In this document: positions 35,357 to 42,569 of the stretch, piece by piece | How the letters are laid out: each line of letters opens with the position of its first letter | Position numbering within the stretch: position 1 is the stretch's first letter | Assembly: GCF_000482785.1 (NCBI RefSeq) | Contig: NZ_AXWS01000013.1 | Coordinates: forward strand, 1-64,000 | Length of the DNA: 64,000 nt | Origin: Derxia gummosa DSM 723 | GTDB taxonomy: Bacteria; Pseudomonadota; Gammaproteobacteria; Burkholderiales; Burkholderiaceae_E | Direction: 5' to 3' | The notes under the pieces: model-generated | Database searches by the model: none | The model's input: only the letters and a program-made list of their open reading frames with translations | What the model was told of the DNA's origin: nothing | Program-made: the position numbers and the translations under genes

Positions 35357-35947
35357 ATGTTCCTGCGTCCCATGCTCGGCGGCCTTGTCGCCGCCCTCTC
35401 GCTTGCCGCCTGCGGACCGTCCGCCTCGCCGCCGTCCACGCAGGCCACGCCAGCCGCCGCAGCCGCGCCGGCCGGCTACACGCCCGTCGCGACGGTGCAG
35501 GAACTGATGCAGGGCTTCGTCGATCCGACGGCCGACACGTTGTGGGAGTCGGTCTCGACCACGGTCACGAAGGCCGGCGTCGAGGAGCACCGCCCGCAGA
35601 CCGACGCCGAATGGCACGAACTGTCGCTGCTCGCGATGCGGCTGGCCGAGGCCGGCAACCTGCTCGCGCTGCCCGACCGCAAGGTCGCGCGCGAAGGCAA
35701 GGCGCTGGAAGACGCGCATGTGAAGGCGACGCTCGACGCCGCCGCGATCCAGCAGCGCATCGACGCCGAGCCCGAGGTGTTCGCGGGCCATGGCCGCGCG
35801 CTGCGCGACACCGCGCTGCTGCTGCGCGCCGCGATCGACGCGAAGGATGTGGAGCGCTTCATCGAGGTGGGCGCGCGGCTCGACCAGGCGTGCGAGGCCT
35901 GCCACCAGCGCTACTGGTACCCGGACGACCGCCGGCCGACGAAGTAG
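35357..35947 (+). CDS. c-type cytochrome lipoprotein
   Basis: A 196-residue periplasmic lipoprotein. A lipobox LSLAAC with Cys19 ends the leader; a Pro/Ala linker follows; the body is helical; and the last 20 residues carry a heme-binding CEACH (Cys179, Cys182, His183) followed by QRYWYPD. The overall pattern (helical, C-terminal heme) resembles cytochrome c'. It would need the Ccm system encoded at 61297. It is the only visible c-type cytochrome in the window and ends the DUF6152/DUF6644 block. Confidence 0.82.
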   Translation: MFLRPMLGGLVAALSLAACGPSASPPSTQATPAAAAAPAGYTPVATVQELMQGFVDPTADTLWESVSTTVTKAGVEEHRPQTDAEWHELSLLAMRLAEAGNLLALPDRKVAREGKALEDAHVKATLDAAAIQQRIDAEPEVFAGHGRALRDTALLLRAAIDAKDVERFIEVGARLDQACEACHQRYWYPDDRRPTK

Positions 35948-36016
35948 GCGCGGCGCCCCTGTCGCGGAGGATGCACGCCGCCGCGCCCCTCGCGCGACGG
36001 CTTCGGCCGCGAGCCT

Positions 36017-36030
36017 TGCAATCCCTTGCA
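36017..36030. repeat. TGCAAnnnnTTGCA palindrome, exact
   Basis: TGCAATCCCTTGCA in the gap between the cytochrome lipoprotein and the peroxiredoxin-like gene, 110 bases before the latter's start. Confidence 0.7.
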
Positions 36031-36140
36031 AGACCGGTGCGTCAAGCCAACCAGCGACCATGTCGATATGGCTTTCGCATCGTCGCCAGCGCCGGGGTCG
36101 CTGGCTAGGCTGGCGTCCCGAAGCACTTGAAGGAGCACCG

Positions 36141-36881
36141 ATGGCCAGTCCGCATGTCATCCCCGGCGATTCGCTCGACGCCCTGCTGGGCCACCTCCAG
36201 GCCCAGCGTCTGAAGACGATGGCGCCCGAGGCGCTCGCGGCCCAGCTCGAGCAGCGCGCCACGCTGCTGCGCGACGCGAACTACGCAGGCTTCGTCAAGC
36301 CGGGCGATGTGCTCGACCCCTTCACGCTGCACGAGGTGGGCGGCGACCTGCTCGGTGCCGACGTGCTGCTGCGCTACGGGCCGATCGTGCTGATCTTCTT
36401 CCGCTTCGCGTCCTGCCCCACCTGCAACCTCGCGCTGCCCTACTACAACCGCCATCTGCTCGGCGCGGCGCGCGAGCGCGGCGCCACGGTGGTCGCGGTC
36501 AGCCCGCAGCGGCCGGCGCGGCTGGCCGAGATCAAGCGCCGCCACGACCTCGGCTTCTTCGTCGCGAGCGATGCCGGCAACCTGCTGGCGCGCCGGCTCG
36601 GCATCGCCTTCGAGTACGACGCGGCGGCGCGGCAGGCGGCGATCGCGCGCGGCGAGCCGCTCGACGAGCTGACCGGCGGCTGGGAGCTGCCGATGCCGAC
36701 CGTCGTCATCGTGGGCGCGGGCCGGCGCGTGCATTTCGCGGATGTGCAGCCCGACTGGCTGCGCCGCACCGAGGTGGGCGTGGTGATCGACGCGCTCGAC
36801 CGGCTCGCGCCGGACGCCTCGGCCGCGCCGTGGTGGCGCACGCCGGCGGGGCTCGCGGCGCGGGCACGCACGGCGAGCTGA
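36141..36881 (+). CDS. AhpC/TSA peroxiredoxin-like protein
   Basis: A 246-residue cytoplasmic protein with the thioredoxin-fold core of the AhpC/TSA superfamily: VLIFFRFASCPTCNLALPYYNR with Cys92 and Cys95 in a CxxC, then GATVVAVSPQRP and LPMPTVVIVGAGRRV. The CxxC in place of the single peroxidatic Cys of 2-Cys peroxiredoxins suggests a redoxin-like disulfide role. AAGGAG ribosome site. The longer upstream frame is shadow. Confidence 0.82.
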   Translation: MASPHVIPGDSLDALLGHLQAQRLKTMAPEALAAQLEQRATLLRDANYAGFVKPGDVLDPFTLHEVGGDLLGADVLLRYGPIVLIFFRFASCPTCNLALPYYNRHLLGAARERGATVVAVSPQRPARLAEIKRRHDLGFFVASDAGNLLARRLGIAFEYDAAARQAAIARGEPLDELTGGWELPMPTVVIVGAGRRVHFADVQPDWLRRTEVGVVIDALDRLAPDASAAPWWRTPAGLAARARTAS

Positions 36882-36915
36882 ACGGCGGGGCAAGGCGGCG
36901 TGCCGCCCCGCTCGC

Positions 36916-38982
36916 TCAGCGCAGCCAAGCCCCGAGAAACGACTCCAGCAGCGTCAGCAGCGCGACCCGATCCGGCACGCGCTGGAAATTGTGGTCGGCG
37001 TCGTCCAGCAGCACCGTCGTCACCGGCTTGCCGGCGCGTTCGAGCGCGGCGCCCATCAGCTCGCTGTGCGCGACCGGCACCGTCGCGTCCTGGCGGCCAT
37101 GCACCAGCAGCACCGGCGCGCCGATGCGATCCACCAGCCGCAGCGGCGAGGTCGCGTCGAGCCGGCGGCGGTCGCCCACCTGCGGCAGGTTCAGGTCGCC
37201 GAAGATGTAGTCGGCCTGGTCATCCACCAGCCGCACGAGGTCGGTCACGGGCGCGATCGCCGCCGCGCAGCGGTACAGCCCGGGTTCCCGCGCCACGCCC
37301 ATCAGCGCCGCATAGCCGCCGTAGCTCGCGCCGACGATGGCGATGCGCGCCGGATCGGCCAGCCGGCGCTCGACGAGCCAGCGCGTGCCGTCGGTGATGT
37401 CGTCCTGCATCGCCAGCCCCCATTGCCGGTAGCCGGCGACGAGAAAGTCGCGGCCATGCCCGGTCGAGCCCCGGAACTGCGGTTGCAGCACGCCCCAGCC
37501 CTGGTTGACGAGGAACTGCACCCAGTAGTCGTAGCCCGGCTCGTCATGCGCCGACGGCCCGCCGTGCGGCAGCACGACGAAGGGGATCGGCCCGTCGCCG
37601 GCCGCGCGGCCCGGCGGCAGCGTGACCAGCGCCTCGATCGTCAGCCCGTCGCGCGCCGTGTAATGCGTGACCTCGGTGACGCCGAAGCGCTCGGCCGGCA
37701 GATCGGGCACCGCGTCGGTCACGGGGTCGAGCACCGGCTTGCCGTCCTCGCGCGCAAGCAGGAAATAGCCCCTCGGCGCATTGCCGCGCGTGACCGACAC
37801 CAGCGCGCGCTGGCCGTCGGCGCTGCGATCGACGATCGCATGCTCGCTGCCGCGCAGCGCGCCTTCGAGCAGCTTCGCGTCGGCGGCCCAGCCGGCGTCG
37901 AGCCAGCGGGTCGCGCCGTCGCCTTCCCAGCCGACGAGCCGGCCGCCGCGCACCAGCGCGCTCACGTCGTCGCTGGCCGATTGCGCGGCCACGCGCAGCA
38001 CGCGGCGCGCGCCGAGGTCGTATTCGACGATCGCGGCGCGCCCGGTCTCGCGGTTGCTGCGCACCCAGAGCCGGTCGGCATGGCCATCGACGAAGGCGAT
38101 CGGCTCGAACTCCTGGCCGGTGTTGAGCGGCAGTGTCTCGATGGTTTCCCACGGCGCGCCGGGCGCGGCGCGCGCGAGCAGGCTCAGGCTGCGGTCGCGC
38201 TGATAGGCCCAGCCGAGCCGCACCGTGCCGTCGGGCGCGGCGATCCAGTGGTTGATGAGGCCGTGGCCGCGCTCGACCGTGCGCGTGCCGCCGTCGCGCA
38301 GATCGACGGCCACCACTTCCGGATGCTCGATGCGTTCGCGCCGCGTCGCGGCCGAGGGCGCGGCGCCGACCCGGCGCTCGATCGCGGCCAGCTCCAGCAG
38401 CAGATGGTCGGGATCGTCGGGCAGGAAGCCGAGCACCCGGTCCTGGATCTGCGGCTCCCAGTCGGCGCGGTTGGACTGCACCAGCTCCAGCACCTTGCCC
38501 GTGAGCGCGTCGAGCGCCACGAGCCGGGTGTCGAGCGTGCGTTCGAGCGGCCCGCGCCGCGACACGATGCGCAGCGCGGCGATCGCGCGGGTCGGCGACT
38601 TCCAGGCGATCCACGCCGGCTCGCCTTCGCCGGTCGGGAAGGTGAGCGGCTTGTCCTTGCCGTCGAGATCCCACAAGCCGAAGGCGCGGCGGCCGTTGGC
38701 GGCGGTGATGACCGCGAGCCGGCGGCCGTCGGGCGACAGCCGCGCGCCGCTGGCCGAGGGCAGGGCGGCCCAGGTCTCGATCGGCACGCGGGCGGCTCGC
38801 GGCAGGTCGGCGGCGCGGGCGTCGTCGGGCGCCAGCACCGGCGCGACGGCGAGCGGCGCAAGCAGCGGCCCCGGGCCGGCCGCGAGCGGCCTCAGCCCGG
38901 TCGAGGCGAGCGCGCCCAGACCGCCGAGCGCGCCGACGAAGCCGCGCCGCGCCGGCGAATGCGACGGGCGGCCGGGCTTCAA
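36916..38982 (-). CDS. Secreted S9-family prolyl oligopeptidase-like peptidase
   Basis: About 688 residues. A twin-arginine-like leader (PARRGFVGALGGLGALASTG) is followed by a beta-propeller region with LSPDGRRLAVIT, and a C-terminal alpha/beta-hydrolase domain. The triad is visible: Ser in VGASYGGYAALMG (about residue 553), Asp in HGRQDATVPVAHS, His in DADHNFQRV. It would cleave peptides or acyl-peptides in the periplasm. The only plausible start is TTG at 38982, overlapping the upstream stop (TTGA), so it is coupled to the MBL-fold gene. The very long open frame upstream is shadow. Confidence 0.86.
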   Translation of the reverse strand: MKPGRPSHSPARRGFVGALGGLGALASTGLRPLAAGPGPLLAPLAVAPVLAPDDARAADLPRAARVPIETWAALPSASGARLSPDGRRLAVITAANGRRAFGLWDLDGKDKPLTFPTGEGEPAWIAWKSPTRAIAALRIVSRRGPLERTLDTRLVALDALTGKVLELVQSNRADWEPQIQDRVLGFLPDDPDHLLLELAAIERRVGAAPSAATRRERIEHPEVVAVDLRDGGTRTVERGHGLINHWIAAPDGTVRLGWAYQRDRSLSLLARAAPGAPWETIETLPLNTGQEFEPIAFVDGHADRLWVRSNRETGRAAIVEYDLGARRVLRVAAQSASDDVSALVRGGRLVGWEGDGATRWLDAGWAADAKLLEGALRGSEHAIVDRSADGQRALVSVTRGNAPRGYFLLAREDGKPVLDPVTDAVPDLPAERFGVTEVTHYTARDGLTIEALVTLPPGRAAGDGPIPFVVLPHGGPSAHDEPGYDYWVQFLVNQGWGVLQPQFRGSTGHGRDFLVAGYRQWGLAMQDDITDGTRWLVERRLADPARIAIVGASYGGYAALMGVAREPGLYRCAAAIAPVTDLVRLVDDQADYIFGDLNLPQVGDRRRLDATSPLRLVDRIGAPVLLVHGRQDATVPVAHSELMGAALERAGKPVTTVLLDDADHNFQRVPDRVALLTLLESFLGAWLR

Positions 38983-39887
38983 CGCCCGGCCTTCAGCTCG
39001 GCATACAGCCAGCGCACGAAGCGCTCCGAGGTCTGGGCCGACTGCGGCACCTTGTCGTCGAACTCGGCGGTCGGCTTCGCGGCCAGCACTTCGTCCACGG
39101 TCCTGCCCTCGGCCACGAGCGGCGCGACGCGGTCGCGCACGGCGAGGATGAGGTCGCGCTGGGCGATGAGGCCGGCCCGGTCGGTGATCGGGCCATGGCC
39201 GGGCACGATCTTCGTGGACGGGCCGGCGCGGCCGATGGTGGCGCCCAGGCCGTCGAGCAGGCCGCGCAGGCTGCCGCCGTTGTTGAGATCGACCACCGGA
39301 TAGCCGACGGTGCGGAAGTAGTCGCCGACCGCGAGCACGTCGTGCTTCACGAACTGCACGAGGGTGTCGCCGTCGGTATGGGCGGCGCGCACCGGGATGA
39401 GCTTCACGTCCTCGCCGTCGATGTGCAGCGTGACCGGGCCGTCGTAGGTGATGGCGGGCAGGGCGCCGGCCGGCGCGGGCTTGCCCGGCGTGCCGTCGGC
39501 GGCGGGGTTGGGGCGGGCGAGGCGCTCGCGCAACTGGTCGCGGCTGAGCAGCGTGGCGCCGAGCTTCGCGAAGTTCTCGTTGCCGCCGGTGTGGTCGCCG
39601 TGCACATGCGTGTTGACGAGGTAGCGGACGGGCTTGTCGCTGATGCGGCGGATCGCGGCGACGAGCCTGTCGGTGAGCGGCGCGAATTGCGAATCGACGA
39701 GCAGCACGCCGTCGGGTCCGCTCAGCACGCTGATCTGGCCGCCCTGGCCTTCGAGCACATGCAGGTCGTCGGCGAGACGCACGGTCCTGATCTCGACCTT
39801 GCTGAAGTCGGGCGGGGTCTGGGCGGAGGCGGTGGTGGCGAGCGCGAAGGCGGCGGCGAGCGCGAGGCGGCGGAAGGGCAGGTTCAT
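38979..39887 (-). CDS. Periplasmic metallo-beta-lactamase-fold hydrolase
   Basis: A 302-residue exported metalloenzyme with a signal peptide ending TTASAQ. The zinc signature NTHVHGDHTGGNE gives His94, His96, Asp98 and His99; further ligands are expected in RAAHTDGDTLV and VPGHGPITD. It belongs to the broad MBL-fold hydrolase superfamily; specificity is not readable. It is coupled to the S9 peptidase gene (TTGA overlap) and divergent from the PepSY gene. Confidence 0.87.
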   Translation of the reverse strand: MNLPFRRLALAAAFALATTASAQTPPDFSKVEIRTVRLADDLHVLEGQGGQISVLSGPDGVLLVDSQFAPLTDRLVAAIRRISDKPVRYLVNTHVHGDHTGGNENFAKLGATLLSRDQLRERLARPNPAADGTPGKPAPAGALPAITYDGPVTLHIDGEDVKLIPVRAAHTDGDTLVQFVKHDVLAVGDYFRTVGYPVVDLNNGGSLRGLLDGLGATIGRAGPSTKIVPGHGPITDRAGLIAQRDLILAVRDRVAPLVAEGRTVDEVLAAKPTAEFDDKVPQSAQTSERFVRWLYAELKAGR

Positions 39888-40191
39888 GTCGTCTTGTTCG
39901 GTTGGAAGGCGCCGGGAGGGCCAGGCGCGGCGCTGGCTGCCAGCGAATCCCGTGCCTTGCGCACGGCGGCGGCGCCTCGGGGCGGTCGCGCGTCGGCGCC
40001 TGCAAGGGGTTGCAATCCGTACTCGGCCCGGCGCGAAAGCCAGCAGCGCCGCCGGCCGGACTGCGCGCTTTGCCGCACGGTCGCGCCACCGCCGGCCTCA
40101 AGACCCGTCGGCGCGCAGGGATTCGGCCGGCTTTCGGCGGCGGCACCGAACTTGCCCCCGGCCCGGCTTTCCTTCCGCTGTCGGGCCCGCC
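39888..40191. promoter_or_regulatory. Divergent region, MBL-fold and PepSY genes
   Basis: This 304-base gap holds the promoters of two divergent genes. Its one recognisable element is the exact palindrome TGCAAGGGGTTGCA at 40001-40014, 114 bases before the MBL-fold gene. Otherwise I see nothing in it. Confidence 0.45.
40001..40014. repeat. TGCAAnnnnTTGCA palindrome, exact
   Basis: TGCAAGGGGTTGCA in the divergent gap between the MBL-fold hydrolase and PepSY genes, well placed to regulate both. Confidence 0.7.
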
Positions 40192-41922
40192 ATGCAACGC
40201 GCTCTCTACTTCATCCACCGCTGGGCCGGCGTCGTGCTGGCCCTGTTCATGTTTCTCTGGTTTGGCTCCGGCCTGGTCATCATGTACGCGCCGCCGTCGG
40301 CGCTGGGCCGGGCCGAACAGCTCGGCAACGCCGAGCCGCTCGTGCCCCAGGCGGGCTGGCTCAGCTTGGGCGAAGCCTGGCGACGCAGCGCGACCGCCCG
40401 CCTCGCGGCCGACGCCGCCAAGCCGGCCGGCGAAGCCCGACCCGCCACCGCGATGACCGGCACGCCGGCCGGCACCGACACCGCCAAGCCCGCCGCCGCG
40501 CCCCAGCCCGCCGAGGCCCGCCTCGTCAGCCAGGCCGGCCAGCCCGTCTGGCTCGTCGAGGACAGCCGGGGCAGGCGCCTGTCGCTGTCGGCGCTCGACG
40601 GCTCGCTGCGCAAGCTCACGCCCGACGACGCCATCGCCATCGCCGCGCGCTGGATCGAGAACGATCCCGACACCGCGCCGGCCGACGCCGCCCGCCTCGT
40701 CCATCTCGACACCGGCCCGCAGGACTCGGCCGTGCGCAACCACGACGCGCTGCGCCCCTTCCACCGCATCGGCGTGGCCGGCTCCAGCCGCGAAATCCTT
40801 GTCTCGGCCCGCACCGGCGAAGTCGTGCGCGACAGCACCGCGCTGACCCGCGCCGCCTACTGGGCCGGCAACTGGACCCATCTGCTGCGCGCGATCGACC
40901 TCGCCGAAGTGAAGGACCTGCGCCGCGACACGCTGATGTGGCTGGCCTTCCTCTCCTTCGCCGCGAGCCTCACGGGCCTCGTCATCGGCTGGCAGCGCTG
41001 GCGCCCGGCCGGCGGCCGCAAGCCGCAATACAAGGGCGGCCGCGCCCATCCCTACCGCGACGTGTGGAACACCTGGCACTTCTGGGCCGGCCTCATCGGC
41101 GGCATCGCGGCGCTGCTCTGGGGCTTCAGCGGCTGGTTCAACGGCAACCCGTTCCAGATGTTTTCGCCGGCCAATCCCTCGCGCGAGGAGCTGGTGCGCT
41201 ACCAGGGCAAGGCGCTGCCGCAGACCGCGCTCGACTGGCAGCCCGCCGCCATTGCGGGCGAGAGCGGCGACGGCCGCCCGGTGGTGGAACTGGCCTGGCG
41301 CCGCCTCGGCGACGAGGCCTTGCTGGTCGCCAGCACGCGCGGCGGCGACCGCCTGCCCCAGCCCGTCGCCGGCACGCCCGAGCGTTTCGCCGAGCCGGCG
41401 CTGATCGCGGCCGTCGGCCGTCTCACGCGCGGCGCGAGCGTCGCCCGCAGCCAGCTCGTGAGCGAGTACGACAGCTACTACTACGCGCGCCATCGCCAGG
41501 GCCAGGTCGATCGGCCGCTGCCGGTGCTGCGCGTCGATCTGGCCGATGCCGCCGGCACGCGCTTCTACCTCGATCCGCAGGACGGCCGGCTGCTGCTGCG
41601 CTCCGACCAGTCGCGCCGCGCCTACCGCTGGCTGTGGTCGGCCCTGCATCACTGGGATTTCGGCTGGCTCGCGCATCGACCGGTGTGGGACCTGTGGATG
41701 CTGACCTTCGTGGGCCTCGGCGTCGTGCTCGGCGCCACCTCGGTCGTGCTGGGCTGGAAGCGCGTCAAGCGCAGCCTCGGCTTCAAGGGCAAGCCGAGCG
41801 CCGGCAAGCCGGTGCCGGGCAGGGCGGCGGCCGACGGCGGCGCGCAGGGTCAATCGGCGCTGCCGGCCAGCGCCCGCGTCGTCACCGACGGCGACGCCGC
41901 CGTGGCCGCGCGCGGCGCCTGA
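40192..41922 (+). CDS. PepSY-domain membrane protein
   Basis: A 576-residue inner-membrane protein of the PepSY-associated transmembrane family. Segments: helix 1 with FIHRWAGVVLALFMFLWFG, a large periplasmic region, a helix LMWLAFLSFAASLTGLVIGW, another with WHFWAGLIGGIAALLWGFSGW, a second periplasmic region and a last helix LTFVGLGVVLGATSVVLGW. HRW, WHFW and HHWDFGWL supply membrane-edge histidines. Relatives accompany TonB systems and are proposed ferric-siderophore reductases; that role is inferred here. Start chosen at the ATG of helix 1. Confidence 0.83.
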   Translation: MQRALYFIHRWAGVVLALFMFLWFGSGLVIMYAPPSALGRAEQLGNAEPLVPQAGWLSLGEAWRRSATARLAADAAKPAGEARPATAMTGTPAGTDTAKPAAAPQPAEARLVSQAGQPVWLVEDSRGRRLSLSALDGSLRKLTPDDAIAIAARWIENDPDTAPADAARLVHLDTGPQDSAVRNHDALRPFHRIGVAGSSREILVSARTGEVVRDSTALTRAAYWAGNWTHLLRAIDLAEVKDLRRDTLMWLAFLSFAASLTGLVIGWQRWRPAGGRKPQYKGGRAHPYRDVWNTWHFWAGLIGGIAALLWGFSGWFNGNPFQMFSPANPSREELVRYQGKALPQTALDWQPAAIAGESGDGRPVVELAWRRLGDEALLVASTRGGDRLPQPVAGTPERFAEPALIAAVGRLTRGASVARSQLVSEYDSYYYARHRQGQVDRPLPVLRVDLADAAGTRFYLDPQDGRLLLRSDQSRRAYRWLWSALHHWDFGWLAHRPVWDLWMLTFVGLGVVLGATSVVLGWKRVKRSLGFKGKPSAGKPVPGRAAADGGAQGQSALPASARVVTDGDAAVAARGA

Positions 41923-42079
41923 CATTCAGACGGCGCCCGTCGCCCGCCCCGGGCGCGCGGCCCGAGATTCGACGCCCGCGCGCCGCGCCTTTCCTTCCCG
42001 CCCTCCCGCACGCCCCGGCACCGATCCCCCGGTCCCGGGGCGTGCGCCTTTTCACCCGCCTTTTCGCGAGCCTTTTCCG

Positions 42080-42475
42080 ATGAATCGTCCAGCCTCTTCC
42101 CTCGTCGCCTTCGCCACGCGCGTCCGCCCGGGCGCGGTCGCGCGTCGCCTCGCCGTCCTGCTCGGCCTCGGCCTCATCGCCACCGGCGCCAGCGCGGGCA
42201 GCCTTGCCGGCGGCGACTGGCAGCCGTCCAAGTGCGGCGCCCGCCCCGAACCGCCCGCGCTCGACCTGCGCAATGCCGACGCCTTCAACAAGTCGGTCGA
42301 TGGCGTCAACACCTACCGCCAGGCCGCGCGCACCTACCTCGACTGCGTCGTGGCCGAGGCCAATGCCGACCTCCAGACCGTCACCCGCGTCGCGCGCGAA
42401 GCCCAGCAGTCCGCCCGCGCCGCCGAAGACAAGATCCAGGCCGACCTGCGCGCCGCGAACGAGAAGTTCAAATGA
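42080..42475 (+). CDS. Small secreted hypothetical protein
   Basis: A 131-residue exported protein with a signal peptide ending ATGASAGS. The mature part has two Cys (PSKCGARPE, TYLDCVVAEA), likely a disulfide, and a helical, Ala/Glu-rich C-terminal half (AREAQQSARAAEDKIQADLRA). No family recognised. It follows the PepSY gene by about 160 bases and is followed immediately by a hairpin that terminates the opposite strand. Confidence 0.62.
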   Translation: MNRPASSLVAFATRVRPGAVARRLAVLLGLGLIATGASAGSLAGGDWQPSKCGARPEPPALDLRNADAFNKSVDGVNTYRQAARTYLDCVVAEANADLQTVTRVAREAQQSARAAEDKIQADLRAANEKFK

Positions 42476-42517
42476 AAAACGGGCGCCGACACGACCGCGA
42501 AGGTCATGTCGGCGCCC
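42475..42517 (-). terminator. Terminator after TBDT 5
   Basis: A perfect 11-bp stem GGGCGCCGACA/TGTCGGCGCCC (42481-42491 and 42507-42517) with GTTTTTC on the minus strand. It ends transcription of receptor 5. On the plus strand no T run follows. Confidence 0.75.
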
Positions 42518-42569
42518 GTGCGGGGCGACCGTCGGGGCCGGCTCGTGCTGCCCGCCGGCCCCGCGCCGC

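Noticed and set aside
36916-41925. A 1669-codon open frame on the minus strand
   Set aside because: Only the part to 38982 encodes the S9 peptidase; upstream the frame runs antisense to the MBL-fold and PepSY genes and is a GC-rich shadow.
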